Below, one piece after another: positions 35,250 through 45,002 of a stretch of DNA of 53,620 nt. Where the stretch lies: the NCBI RefSeq assembly GCF_042434745.1, contig NZ_JBHLSS010000050.1; one strand, written 5' to 3'. The notes beneath the pieces were generated by a model. That model was not told where the DNA came from, searched no databases, and saw only the letters and a list, made by a program, of their open reading frames with translations. The DNA comes from Azotobacter paspali (GTDB lineage Bacteria > Pseudomonadota > Gammaproteobacteria > Pseudomonadales > Pseudomonadaceae). The translations under genes and the position numbers were made by a program. Positions within the stretch are counted from its first letter, which is position 1. The number at the start of each line of letters is the position of its first letter.

Positions 35250-35283
35250 GTTCGATAAACGAACGGATTGGCGATTATCGGAT
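35250..35283. promoter_or_regulatory. Paired PcaR-like boxes before pcaI
   Basis: GTTCGATAAACGAAC (35250-35264) is a five-base dyad matching the PcaR half-site. CGATTATCG (35272-35280) repeats the CGATAATCG core on the other strand about 19 bases on. The pair lies about 100 bases before pcaI, as in P. putida, where two PcaR sites overlap the pcaIJ promoter. Confidence 0.6.
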
Positions 35284-35367
35284 TGTTACGCCATGCGCTT
35301 GCTCATAACGTGGCTCTAAACCGCGCCGCTTCCGGCGCCGCCGATCCCCGACAAGAGCACTCACGAA

Positions 35368-36237
35368 ATGGCCGAAATCCTCACCCTGCGCGAAGCGGTG
35401 CAGCGCTTTGTCAACGACGGCGACACCCTCGCCCTCGAAGGTTTCACCCACCTGATCCCCACCGCCGCCGCCCACGAAATCATCCGCCAGGGCAGGAAGG
35501 ACTTGACCCTGGTGCGCATGACCCCCGACCTGGTCTACGACCTGCTGATCGGCGCCGGCTGTGCGAAAAAACTGATCTTCTCCTGGGGCGGCAACCCCGG
35601 CGTGGGTTCCCTGCGTCGCCTGCGCGACGCGGTGGAGAAGGGCTGGCCGCAACCGCTGGAGATCGAGGAGCACAGCCATGCCGACCTGGCCAACGCCTAC
35701 GTGGCCGGCGCTTCCGGTCTGCCGTTCGCGGTATTGCGCGCCTATGCCGGCTCCGACTTGCCGAAGGTCAACCCGCTGATCAGGAGCGTCACCTGCCCGT
35801 TCACCGGCGAGGTGCTGGCCGCGGTGCCCTCGGTGCGCCCGGACGTCACCGTGATCCACGCGCAGAAGGCCGACGGCAAGGGCAACGTGCTGATCCAGGG
35901 CATCCTCGGCGTACAGAAGGAGGCCGCGCTGGCCGCCAGGCACTGCATCGTCACCGTCGAGGAGATCGTCGACGACCTGAAGGCGCCGATGAACGCCTGC
36001 GTCCTGCCGGCCTGGGCGCTGAGCGCGGTCTGCCCAGTGCCCGGCGGCGCCCACCCGTCCTACGCCCACGGCTACTACGAGCGCGACAACCGCTTCTACC
36101 AGGATTGGGACCCGATCGCCCGCAACCGCGAGAGTTTCACCGCCTGGATCGACGACTTTATCCGTGGCACCGCCGATTTTTCCGCCTTTCAAGAAAAGAT
36201 GGGGCAGGCCAGACTGGCCGCCCAGGAGGCCGAATGA
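35368..36237 (+). CDS. pcaI: 3-oxoadipate CoA-transferase subunit A (glutaconate-transferase type)
   Basis: A 289-residue alpha subunit of the succinyl-CoA:3-oxoadipate CoA-transferase, which activates beta-ketoadipate with succinyl-CoA. It is longer than the 231-residue PcaI of P. putida and reads like the CatI type (LREAVQRFVNDGDTLALEGFTHLIPTAAAHEI), related to glutaconate CoA-transferase A. Blocks SWGGNPGVGSL and PFTGEVLAAVP are clear. ATG 35368 starts MAEILTLREAV. Its stop overlaps pcaJ (ATGATGA), so the subunits are coupled. The reaction is assigned from family and context. Confidence 0.9.
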   Translation: MAEILTLREAVQRFVNDGDTLALEGFTHLIPTAAAHEIIRQGRKDLTLVRMTPDLVYDLLIGAGCAKKLIFSWGGNPGVGSLRRLRDAVEKGWPQPLEIEEHSHADLANAYVAGASGLPFAVLRAYAGSDLPKVNPLIRSVTCPFTGEVLAAVPSVRPDVTVIHAQKADGKGNVLIQGILGVQKEAALAARHCIVTVEEIVDDLKAPMNACVLPAWALSAVCPVPGGAHPSYAHGYYERDNRFYQDWDPIARNRESFTAWIDDFIRGTADFSAFQEKMGQARLAAQEAE

Positions 36238-37012
36238 TGAATTACTCCACTAATGAAATGATGACTGTCGCCGCCGCCCGCCGCCTGGGTAACGACAGTG
36301 TCTGCTTCGTCGGCATCGGCCTGCCGTCCAAGGCCGCCAACTTGGCGCGCCTGACCCACGCCCCGGACGTGGTGCTGATCTACGAATCCGGCCCGATCGG
36401 CGCCAAGCCTTCGGTGCTGCCGCTGTCCATCGGCGACGGCGAACTGGCCGAGACCGCTGACACCGTGGTGCCCACCGGCGAGATCTTCCGCTACTGGCTG
36501 CAGGGCGGGCGCATCGACGTCGGTTTCCTCGGCGCCGCCCAGGTCGACAAGTACGGCAACATCAACACCACGGTGATTGGCGACTACCACCAGCCCAAGG
36601 TGCGCCTGCCGGGCGCCGGCGGCGCGCCGGAGATCGCCGGCAGCGCCAAGAAGGTGCTGATCATCCTCAAGCAGTCGCACCGCACCTTCGTCGACAAGCT
36701 GGCTTTCATCACTTCGGTCGGCCATGGCGAGGGCGGCGACCACCGCAGGCAGCTCGGCCTGCCGGGCGCGGGGCCGGTGGCGATCATCACCGACCTGTGC
36801 ATCATGGAGCCGGAAGCCGGCACCAACGAGTTCGTCGTCACTTCCCTGCATCCGGGCGTGACCCGCGAGCAGGTGGTCGAGAACACCGGCTGGGCGATCC
36901 GCTTCGCCGATAAGGTGGCGGTCACCGAAGCGCCGAACGAAACCGAATTGACCGCCCTGCGCGAGCTGGAAGCCCGTACCGCCGCCGCCCACGGGCAGGC
37001 CGGAGGTGAGGA

Positions 37013-37016
<4 letters not shown>
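36234..37016 (+). CDS. pcaJ: 3-oxoadipate CoA-transferase subunit B (CatJ type)
   Basis: A 260-residue beta subunit and the catalytic half of the CoA-transferase. The catalytic glutamate of the family lies in the ESGPIG block (VVLIYESGPIGAKP). Other clear features are VCFVGIGLPSKAANLA and MEPEAGTNEFVVTSLHPGV. It belongs to the glutaconate-type group like its partner. The start is ATG 36234 or ATG 36237, with GGAGG at 36225-36229; both overlap the pcaI stop. Its own stop overlaps pcaF by four bases, so pcaI, pcaJ and pcaF form one coupled unit. Confidence 0.92.
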
Positions 37017-38218
<1,202 letters not shown>

Positions 38219-38235
38219 GCCTGCTCGGGACCATC

Positions 38236-38392
38236 GTAGGGTGGTTAACCGCGTAGCGTTACCCACCAGGAGTCGGGTGATGGAAAACGCTGGCGCGGTT
38301 TTCCGCCTTGCGAAACGGCAACGGCGCAAGGGATAGGGTGGACAACGCCGCAGGCTTGTCCACCAGGGTGGATGGTTTCGGCCATCCACCCT
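38236..38392. repeat. Cluster of REP-like palindromes between pcaF and pcaB
   Basis: At least four hairpins lie in 160 bases: an imperfect GGTGGTTAAC/GTTACCCACC pair at about 38239-38266, GGAAAAC/GGTTTTCC at about 38282-38303, GGTGGACAA/TTGTCCACC at 38337-38364, and an exact 11-base-pair stem AGGGTGGATGG/CCATCCACCCT at 38365-38392. Together they resemble a bacterial interspersed mosaic element. They may separate pcaIJF from pcaBDC expression. Confidence 0.65.
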
Positions 38393-38468
38393 ACGGCTGG
38401 ACCGCCCCGGTGCTGCGCTGCCAATCTGGGCCGTACCGCCATCGCTTTCTGTTTCAGGACGAATCGAC

Positions 38469-39821
38469 GTGAGCAATCAACTCTTCGATGCCTACTTCAC
38501 CAGCGCGCCGATGCGCGCGGTGTTTTCCGACCGCGGGCGGCTGCAAAGCATGCTCGATTTCGAGGCTGCGCTGGCGCGGGCCGAAGCGGCGGTCGGGCTG
38601 ATTCCCGAGGCCGCCGTGGCGCCGATCGCCGAGGCCTGCGTGGCCGAGCGCTTCGATGTCGCCGCCCTGGCTCAGGCCATCGCCACCGCCGGCAATTCGG
38701 CGATTCCGCTGGTCAAGGCGCTCGGCCAGCGGATCGCCGCCGTGGATGCCGACGCCGAACGTTACCTGCACCTCGGCGCCACCAGCCAGGACGCCATGGA
38801 CAGCGGCCTGGTGCTGCAACTGCGTGCTGCCGTCGCGCTGTTCGAAAGCGAGCTGGCGCAACTGGCCGAGGATCTCGCCGTGCAGGCCGAGCGCCACGCC
38901 GGCACGCCGCTGGCCGGACGCACCTGGCTGCAGCACGCCACCCCGGTGACCCTCGGCATGAAGCTCGCCGGCTTGCTCGGCGCCTTCACCCGTCAGCGCC
39001 GGCGGCTGGCCGAGCTGAAGCCGCGCCTTCTGGTCCTGCAGTTCGGCGGTGCCGCCGGTACCCTGGCGGCGCTGGGCGAACAGGCCCTGCCGGTTTCCGA
39101 GGTGCTGGCCCGCGAACTCGACCTGGGCCTGCCCGAGCAGCCCTGGCATACCCAGCGCGACCGCCTGGCCGAGTTCGCCGGCTGGTTGGGCCTCTTGGCC
39201 GGAACTCTCGGCAAGCTCGGCCGCGACCTGTCGCTGCTGATGCAGACCGACGTCGGCGAAGTGTTCGAGCCCTTGGCGCCGGGCAAGGGCGGCTCCTCGA
39301 CCATGCCGCACAAGCGCAACCCGGTCGGCGCCGCCGTACTGATCGGCGCCGCTACCCGCGCGCCGGGGCTGGTCGCTACCATGCTCGCCGCCATGCCCCA
39401 GGAGCACGAGCGCAGCCTCGGCCTCTGGCATGCCGAGTGGGAAACCCTGCCCGAGCTGTGCTGTCTGCTTTCCGGTGCCCTGCAACAGGCGCGCCTGCTG
39501 CTGCCGGGACTGGAGGTGGATGCCGCGCGCATGCGCGAGAACCTTGACCTGACCCAGGGGCTGGTGCTCGCCGAGGCAGTGAGCATCGCCCTGGCCCGGA
39601 GGCTGGGCCGCGAGCGTGCTCATCATCTGGTCGAGCAGTGTTGCCGCCAGGCCATCGCCGAAGGGTGCCACCTGCGCGCCGCGCTCGGCGCCGATCCCGA
39701 GGTGAGCGCCGAGCTGTCCGCCGCCGAACTGGAGCGCCTACTCGATCCGTCCCATTACCTAGGCCTGGCGCAGCGCTGGGTCGCCCGTGCCGTGGCCGAA
39801 CACCGCGCCACCCACTGCTAA
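38469..39821 (+). CDS. pcaB: 3-carboxy-cis,cis-muconate cycloisomerase
   Basis: A 450-residue member of the fumarase/aspartase superfamily that converts beta-carboxymuconate to gamma-carboxymuconolactone. The superfamily signature SSTMPHKRNPVGA (near residue 278) holds the catalytic serine loop; TSQDAMDSG and GRTWLQHATPVTLGMK are the other two conserved regions. The product is the usual Pseudomonas length. The start is GTG 38469 (VSNQLFDAYFTSAPMRA). It is followed by pcaD after ten bases. Confident. Confidence 0.95.
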   Translation: MSNQLFDAYFTSAPMRAVFSDRGRLQSMLDFEAALARAEAAVGLIPEAAVAPIAEACVAERFDVAALAQAIATAGNSAIPLVKALGQRIAAVDADAERYLHLGATSQDAMDSGLVLQLRAAVALFESELAQLAEDLAVQAERHAGTPLAGRTWLQHATPVTLGMKLAGLLGAFTRQRRRLAELKPRLLVLQFGGAAGTLAALGEQALPVSEVLARELDLGLPEQPWHTQRDRLAEFAGWLGLLAGTLGKLGRDLSLLMQTDVGEVFEPLAPGKGGSSTMPHKRNPVGAAVLIGAATRAPGLVATMLAAMPQEHERSLGLWHAEWETLPELCCLLSGALQQARLLLPGLEVDAARMRENLDLTQGLVLAEAVSIALARRLGRERAHHLVEQCCRQAIAEGCHLRAALGADPEVSAELSAAELERLLDPSHYLGLAQRWVARAVAEHRATHC

Positions 39822-39831
39822 GGAGCTTCCA

Positions 39832-40620
39832 ATGCCGACCGTGCAACTCGCCGATGGCGCACTGAACTACCAGATCGACGGCCCCGTGGGCGCGCCGGTG
39901 CTGGTGCTGTCCAACTCCTTGGGCACCGAACTGCGCATGTGGGACGCCCAGGTCCCGGCCTTCGCCGGGCATTTCCGCGTGCTGCGCTACGACACCCGCG
40001 GCCATGGCGAGTCGCTGGTCAGCCAGGGACCCTACAGCGTCGAGCAGCTCGGTCGCGACGTGTTGGCGCTGACCGATGCCCTCGACATCCAGGGGTTTTC
40101 CTTCTGCGGCCTGTCCATGGGCGGGCTGATCGGCCAGTGGCTGGGCATCAACGCCGGCGAGCGCCTGCATAAGCTGGTGCTGTGCAACACCGCGGCGAAA
40201 ATCGCCAGCGACGAGGTCTGGAACGGCCGCATCGATACGGTGCTCAAGGGCGGCCGGCAAGCCATGCGCGACCTGCGCGACGCCACCATCGCGCGCTGGT
40301 TCACTGCGGAGTTCGCCGCCGCCCGGCCGGACAAGGTCGAGCCGGTCGTCGGCATGTTGGCGTTGACTTCGCCCGAGGGCTACGCCGCCAACTGCGCGGC
40401 GGTGCGCGATGCCGACTTCCGCGAACGGCTCGGCGCCGTCGCCGTGCCGACCCTAATCGTCTGCGGCACCCGGGACGCGGTGACTACCCCGGAACATGGT
40501 CGCTTCATGCAGGAAAAGATTCCGGGCGCGGAGCTGGTCGAGTTCCCTGTCGCGCACCTGTCCAATGTCGAGGCCGGCGAGGCCTTCACCGAGGCGGTGC
40601 TGGATTTCCTGCGCAAGTAA
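39832..40620 (+). CDS. pcaD: 3-oxoadipate enol-lactone hydrolase
   Basis: A 262-residue alpha/beta-hydrolase that opens beta-ketoadipate enol-lactone to beta-ketoadipate. The catalytic serine is in GLSMGG (near residue 98), the aspartate in GTRDAVT and the histidine in VAHLSNVE. The N-terminal VLVLSNSLGTELRMWD gives the oxyanion region. ATG 39832 follows AAGGAG by eight bases; an upstream frame into pcaB is ignored. It stands 161 bases before pcaC, the gap holding a REP-like palindrome. Confidence 0.95.
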   Translation: MPTVQLADGALNYQIDGPVGAPVLVLSNSLGTELRMWDAQVPAFAGHFRVLRYDTRGHGESLVSQGPYSVEQLGRDVLALTDALDIQGFSFCGLSMGGLIGQWLGINAGERLHKLVLCNTAAKIASDEVWNGRIDTVLKGGRQAMRDLRDATIARWFTAEFAAARPDKVEPVVGMLALTSPEGYAANCAAVRDADFRERLGAVAVPTLIVCGTRDAVTTPEHGRFMQEKIPGAELVEFPVAHLSNVEAGEAFTEAVLDFLRK

Positions 40621-40631
40621 GCTCGTGGGCA

Positions 40632-40660
40632 GGGTGGACAACGCGCGCAGCGCTTGTCCG
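40632..40660. repeat. Dispersed palindromic element, copy 3
   Basis: GGACAACGCGC and GCGCTTGTCC form a nearly perfect hairpin just after pcaD. The left arm with its flank, GGTGGACAACGC (from 40634), equals the 12-mer of the elements at 2429 and 38337. Confidence 0.6.
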
Positions 40661-40781
40661 GCAAAGGCCACGCTTGGCAAGGCTGTACCGTTGCCCTGCC
40701 TATGAAAAGGCCAAACCCGCCACCATGATCGTCAGGCCAGCCGCCATGGGCGAGCTGGCCGAACTTCTCACGGAGCCAGCA

Positions 40782-41069
40782 ATGGACGAGAAAGAACGTT
40801 ATGACGCCGGCATGCAGGTACGCCGTGCGGTGCTCGGCGACGCCCATGTCGACCGCAGCCTGATCACCATCGCCATGCTGATCGGCATGAACCGCGAGGG
40901 TGAATTGAAGCTGCACCTGCGCGCGGCCAGGAACAACGGCGTGACCCGCGACGAGATCAAGGAAGTGCTAATGCAGAGCGCCATCTACTGTGGGATTCCC
41001 GCGGCCAACGCCACTTTCCACCTGGCCGAGTCGGTGTGGGACGAACTGGGCGTCGAGTCCCTGGCGTGA
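40782..41069 (+). CDS. pcaC: 4-carboxymuconolactone decarboxylase with an internal deletion
   Basis: PcaC decarboxylates gamma-carboxymuconolactone to the enol-lactone used by PcaD. The product here is 95 residues against about 130 usual. The first 26 residues (MDEKERYDAGMQVRRAVLGD onward to DRS) and everything from LITIAMLIGMNREGEL to the end match Pseudomonas PcaC closely. The expected middle of about 34 residues (normally containing the EF-ITRHAWGDIW-RPGL region) is absent. The joint is at codon 26/27 (about 40857-40862) and keeps frame. The lost part includes helices of the AhpD-like core, so activity is doubtful. ATG 40782 follows GGAG by six bases. An upstream in-frame ATG exists at 40725. 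Confidence 0.85.
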   Translation: MDEKERYDAGMQVRRAVLGDAHVDRSLITIAMLIGMNREGELKLHLRAARNNGVTRDEIKEVLMQSAIYCGIPAANATFHLAESVWDELGVESLA

Positions 41070-41075
41070 TCCGAT

Positions 41076-41097
41076 GGGCATGGACGTCCCCATGCCC
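41076..41097. terminator. Hairpin at the pcaC / IS junction
   Basis: GGGCATGG (41076-41083) and CCATGCCC (41090-41097) pair exactly around ACGTCC, seven bases after the pcaC stop. Read leftward it sits where IS200/IS605 elements keep the subterminal hairpin of their right end; read rightward it could end pca transcription. Confidence 0.5.
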
Positions 41098-41099
41098 CG

Positions 41100-41264
41100 A
41101 ACAAGGCGCTTTACTATCGAGAGTCCGCCTTGCTCACAGCGTTCCTTCCGCAACGCCAGCGCCTTGTTGAACACGAACCGGCACGAGCCAGCGAAGCGGC
41201 GCATTTGCCGCTCTTGCTGGCTGTCTGGACGTAGCTCGAATTTGAAAGCCTGAAGGCGTTGCAT
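41100..41264 (-). pseudogene. TnpB N-terminal fragment
   Basis: From ATG 41264 the frame reads MQRLQAFKFELRPDSQQERQ and then MRRFAGSCRFVFNKALALRK, the typical opening of TnpB, the RNA-guided nuclease of IS200/IS605 elements. After about 47 residues the similarity stops and only about 50 bases separate it from the hairpin. The RuvC and zinc-finger parts are gone, so no nuclease can be made. Confidence 0.75.
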
Positions 41265-41286
41265 GACCCGTTCATACTCTTGGTCT

Positions 41287-41701
41287 ATGAGCAATGACAA
41301 CGATATACGGCGCGGGCGGCACTGCATTTTCAAGATGCACGTCCATTTAGTCTTCATAGCGAAATATCGCTGCAGTGTGTTCGATGGCGATGCCATCGAG
41401 CGGTTGCGTGCCATCTTCAACCAAGGTCTGCGCCGATTTCGAGGTCGGCCCGATCGAGATGGACGGCCAGGACGATCACGTGCACCTGTTGGTGGAGTAT
41501 CCACCCAAGGTGGCCGTGTCCGGTCCGGTGAACAGCCTGAAAGGTGTATCCAGCCGCTTGCTGCGCAAGGCGCGGCCCGACATTCAGAAACGCTACTGGA
41601 AAGGCGTGCTATGGTAGCCGTCCTACTTCGCTTCATCCTGCGGCGACGCATCGCTTTCCATCGTGCGCCAGTACATCCAACAGCAGCAGACGCCGCACTA
41701 A
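41287..41701 (+). pseudogene. TnpA Y1 transposase, frameshifted
   Basis: The REP/IS200-type HUH transposase begins at ATG 41287 (MSNDNDIRRGRHCIFKMHVH). Near 41419 one extra A shifts the frame; the correct continuation (KVCADFEVGPIEMDGQDDH) follows in the next frame and carries the metal-binding HVH motif. A TAG at 41615-41617 then replaces an expected serine codon in LWSPSYF; after it, SLSIVRQYIQQQQTPH supplies the catalytic tyrosine. With two lesions it is inactive. Confidence 0.85.
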
Positions 41702-41917
41702 CCCAAGAATAGCTACGCCGTCCGCGCTATGAAGGGCGAGGCTTACCGCGCACCGGGTCAGGCCAAGCGCGGCAGGCTTTTGATGTTCGAGTCGATCGCC
41801 ATGTTCGAGGGGCGGCTCCGCGCCTAGCGGAGCGGGTATCGGGCAGGGATGTCGGCGTGAACCGATCCGGAGTGGGCGCAACAGCCGAATCCTCTCCGTA
41901 ACGGGCTCCGTAGGGAA

Positions 41918-41934
41918 CCCCGGCATAGCCGGGG
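41918..41934 (-). terminator. Hairpin after the oprD-like gene
   Basis: CCCCGGC and GCCGGGG pair exactly around ATA, 12 bases beyond the leftward porin stop codon. No T run follows, so it is a probable rather than a classical terminator. The rest of 41702-41945 shows nothing I can identify. Confidence 0.5.
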
Positions 41935-41945
41935 GCCGGCGTGTC

Positions 41946-43214
41946 TCAGAACAGCGAGATCGGGTAATTGATGACCACGCGGTTCTCGTTCCAACTGGTG
42001 TTGGTGCCCCAGTTGGCACGTTTGGTCGAATTACGCAGGCGGATGGAGAGTTTCTTCAGCGAGCCGCTCTGGAAGACGTAGGCCAGTTCGTTCTCGCGGC
42101 TCCAGGTTTCGCCGTTGGTCGCGCCGTTCCTGTGCACGTTCCGGCCGTCGATGTAGCGGCTCATGAAGGTCATGCCGGGAATGCCGAGGCCGGCGAAGTC
42201 ATAGTCGTGGCGGATCTGCCAGGATTCTTCCTTGGGATTGTTGTAGGGGCCGGCGTAGACATCGTTGGGCAGGGGATCGGCGCTGGTGCCGTTGACCTGC
42301 AGCCAGCGGTCCTTGCCAGTGAGTTTCTGGTAGGCGAAGGTGAAGGTGTTGCTGCCGATCCTGAGGGCGAAGCGGCCGAAGAAGGTCTTGTTGTCCAGGT
42401 CGCCGGCGAAGGCCTGGCCGTCTTCCTCGCCGTCGAAGAGCCCCAGCTTGGCGTTGAACGATGCGTCGCCGCCCAGCGGCTGGGTGTGGCGGATCTCGAA
42501 GTAGCGCTGCTTGTAGAGATCCTCCAGTTGTGCGAACCAGGCGCTGAGCATGGTCCTGCCGTCGTTGAAGCTGTATTCGATGCCGCCGAAGTTGAAGCGG
42601 TCGGAGCTGTCGCGGCTGCTGATGCCGTCGAGGGTCATGTCCTGCATGCTGGCGTCGTTGCGCGGGCTGGTCTGGCGCATCTGTCCGGCATAGAGGGTCA
42701 CATTCTTGATTTCCCTGGAGGTGAGCATGCCGCCCTGGAAAGTCTGGGTCAGGCCGCGTCCGTCGTCCGAACTCAAGATGGGCAGCACCGGATTCCACTC
42801 GCCGATCTTGATCTCGGTATTGGAATAACGGGCCTTGAAGGCGACGCCGAAGCGGCCGAAGTCGTCGGCCGGCTTGTTGCCGTCGTGCGTGGGCAGCAAC
42901 TGGGTACCGTAGGTACCCCTGCCGCCGTCGAGCTTGACCGACCAGAGCCCGAGCAGATCGATGCCGAAACCGACCGGGCCTTCGGTGAAGCCCGATTGTA
43001 CGTTCAGGATGAAGCTCTGGGTCCATTCCTCGGCCTTGCCGCGAGTGGCCCCGTGATCGTAATCCCGATTCAGATAGTAGTTGCGCAGGTTCAGCGTGCC
43101 CTTGGCACCTTCGAAGAAGGCGGCATGCAGCGTGCCGGACGGCAGGGCAGTGGCCAGCACGAAGGGGAGTGCGATTCGGCAAGGCTTCGCGCGCCGAACG
43201 GTGGACATTCTCAT
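41946..43214 (-). CDS. OprD-family outer-membrane porin
   Basis: A 422-residue OprD-family porin, an 18-strand barrel for small carboxylates or aromatic acids. A signal peptide (residues 1-31, ending SGTLHAA) precedes FFEGAKGTLNLRNYYLNRDY, the conserved first strand. Also typical are KAEEWTQSFILNVQSGFTEG, MLTSREIKNVTLYAG, the C-terminal repeats DYDFAGLGIPGMTFMSRYIDG and the terminal aromatic YPISLF needed for barrel insertion. It starts at ATG 43214 or 43208. Location between pca and qui genes suggests uptake of protocatechuate, quinate or shikimate, but substrate cannot be read from sequence. Confidence 0.92.
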   Translation of the reverse strand: MRMSTVRRAKPCRIALPFVLATALPSGTLHAAFFEGAKGTLNLRNYYLNRDYDHGATRGKAEEWTQSFILNVQSGFTEGPVGFGIDLLGLWSVKLDGGRGTYGTQLLPTHDGNKPADDFGRFGVAFKARYSNTEIKIGEWNPVLPILSSDDGRGLTQTFQGGMLTSREIKNVTLYAGQMRQTSPRNDASMQDMTLDGISSRDSSDRFNFGGIEYSFNDGRTMLSAWFAQLEDLYKQRYFEIRHTQPLGGDASFNAKLGLFDGEEDGQAFAGDLDNKTFFGRFALRIGSNTFTFAYQKLTGKDRWLQVNGTSADPLPNDVYAGPYNNPKEESWQIRHDYDFAGLGIPGMTFMSRYIDGRNVHRNGATNGETWSRENELAYVFQSGSLKKLSIRLRNSTKRANWGTNTSWNENRVVINYPISLF

Positions 43215-43699
43215 TGTTTTTATTCCTGAACAGGTGATTTCCGGGCATGCGGGCGCCCCTCCACCAGGGCAGACGTCTACATGCTGGGGGCTTGGATGCT
43301 GTGGCTATCGCCGGGACGGGGCGGGCATGGGGATGGAGCCTCGAAAGTCTTGTTGTTGTTATCGAAAGCGTCCCGGTCGTGCGCCGGGCTGCTCGGAGCA
43401 TCGGCCTTCGGGGCGATCCCGAGGGCGATGTGGCGATGCTAGTAACAAAAGCTTTCAGCAGCCTTTCATGAAGTTTTCGCCGCCTGTTCGCCGATTGGTG
43501 GCGTGGGTTCGCCGTCGTTCCGGGGCGGCGGCGGAGGCGCGCCAGCGTTTTCCGTGCGCGATTGCCGGATCGGGTAGGAGGTGGCCCCGCAGCCGCCGTC
43601 CTCTCACATCACCTGGCCGGGTGTAGAGGACTTTCACCTCCAAGCAAGTCATCGGCTCGCCACCACGGCGATCCGACCCGCGCCATGCCTGGCGCACGC
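43215..43699. other. Spacer between the two porin genes
   Basis: About 485 bases with no supported gene. The right end borders the terminator of the second porin gene, and the left end should contain the promoter of the intact porin gene. Confidence 0.4.
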
Positions 43700-43725
43700 A
43701 AAAAAAGACCCGCCGTGACGGCGGG
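43700..43725 (-). terminator. Rho-independent terminator of the second porin gene
   Basis: On the minus strand CCCGCCG and CGGCGGG pair (43719-43725 with 43709-43715) around a three-base loop, followed by a run of seven T (43700-43706 read on the minus strand). A classical intrinsic terminator about 30 bases beyond the porin stop. Confidence 0.85.
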
Positions 43726-43757
43726 TTAAACTTCTCGCAGAAGGCAAGCGGTGACGG

Positions 43758-45002
43758 TCAGAACAGCGACAGCGGGTACTGGACGATCAGGCGTTGCTCG
43801 TTGAACTGGTTGTTGCTGCCGCAGTCGCGGCGCATGGTGGTATTGCGCCAGCGCAGCGTCAGGTTCTTCGCCGCGCCGCTCTGCACCACGTAGGCCACTT
43901 CGCTCTCGCGGCCCCATTCCTCGCCGTCGTCGACGTGGATGTTCTTGCCGCCGATGTAGCGGGTCATGAAGGTCAGCCCGGCATGCCCTGGGCGGCGAAA
44001 TTGTAGTCGTAGCGCAGTTGCCAGGAGCGTTCGCGGGCGTTGTTGGAGTTGTAGCTGTAGCTGTCGTTGGCCAGGGTGCCGCCGCTGGTGCCGTTGACCC
44101 GTAGCCACTTGCTGTCGCCGCTGATCCGCTGCAGGCTCAGGTAGAAGGTATGCGCGCCGGTCCTGAGCGAGAACAGCCCGGACAGTACCTTGTTGTCCAG
44201 ATGGCCTTCGAGCACCTCGCCGTCGAAGGAGCCGATGTTGGCGCCCAGGGTCCAGTCGCCGCCCAGCGGCTGGCTGTGCTGGAGCTGGATATAGCGCTGC
44301 TTGTGGATGTCTTAAGGCGCGCGTACCAGAGGCCGACGGTGGTGCGCTTGCCGTTGAAGCTGTATTCGAGGCCGCCGAAGTCGAAGTCGTCGGAGGTACG
44401 GTCGCTGGTGTAGGGGCTGGTGCCGAACAGGGTCATCTCCTCCATGTTGCCGTCGTCGCGCGGGCTGTTGCCGGTGATGTGGCCGGCGTAGAGGGTGAGG
44501 TTTTCGATTTCCTTCGAGGTGAGCATGGAGCCGCGGAAGGTCTGCGGCAGCGAGCGGCCGTCGTCGGAGCGCAGGATCGGCAGTACCAGCGCCCATTCGC
44601 CGGCGCGCAGTTCGGTTTCCGAGAACTTCAGCTTGCCGGCCACCGCCAGGCGGCCGAACTGGTCGGCGGGCTTGCCGTCGTGGTCGAGCGGCAGCAACTG
44701 GGTGCCGCCGGTGCCTTTGCCGAGGAGTAGAGGCCGAGCACGTCGATGCCGAAGCCGAGCGGGCCCTGGGTGTAGCCGGACTTGAGGTTGAGGAGGAAGT
44801 TCTGGGTCCACTCCTCGGCCTTGCTGCGGGTGGCGTTGTCGTCCTTGAAGTCGCGGTTGATGAAGAAGTTGCGTAGGGTCAGGGTGCCCTTGGCGTCTTC
44901 GATGAAGCCTGTGGCATGTGCGGCGAGGGGCAGGGCCAGGAGCGCGCCGAGGGTCAGACTTGCGCCGCCGCGCGCCATCGCCAGCGGGTTGCGTGAAGTC
45001 AT
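43758..45002 (-). pseudogene. OprD-family porin with three frameshifts
   Basis: From ATG 45002 (MTSRNPLAMARGGASLTLGA, GGAGAA ribosome site upstream) the gene encodes a signal peptide and the OprD opening GFIEDAKGTLTLRNFFINRDF. The frame changes near 44722 (inside LGLYSS/GKGTGGTQLL), near 44313 (after GLWYARL) and near 43978 (one base lost between AAQGMPG and LTFMTRYIGG). Stitched together, a full-length porin of about 415 residues results, ending YPLSLF with its own terminator. It is a paralogue of the neighbouring intact porin. Three independent lesions make sequencing error less likely than true decay. Confidence 0.9.

Larger units (their letters stand above)
41076..41701. mobile_element. 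Decayed IS200/IS605-family element
   Basis: A divergent tnpB-tnpA pair in degenerate form lies between pcaC and the oprD gene. The tnpB side is cut to its N-terminus and ends in the hairpin just behind pcaC; the tnpA side has a frameshift and an amber codon. The right limit is not clear: I can support the element only to the tnpA stop at 41701. Confidence 0.7.

Noticed and set aside
38454..39671. A 405-codon open frame antisense to pcaB
   Set aside because: Fully covered by pcaB, which has intact family signatures; the antisense protein has no motif or ribosome site.
41100..41264. A functional TnpB RNA-guided nuclease
   Set aside because: Only the N-terminal about 47 residues remain; RuvC and zinc-finger parts are missing.
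42132..43229. A 365-codon frame antisense to the intact porin gene
   Set aside because: Valine/alanine/glutamate-rich shadow without motifs; the porin on the other strand is complete.
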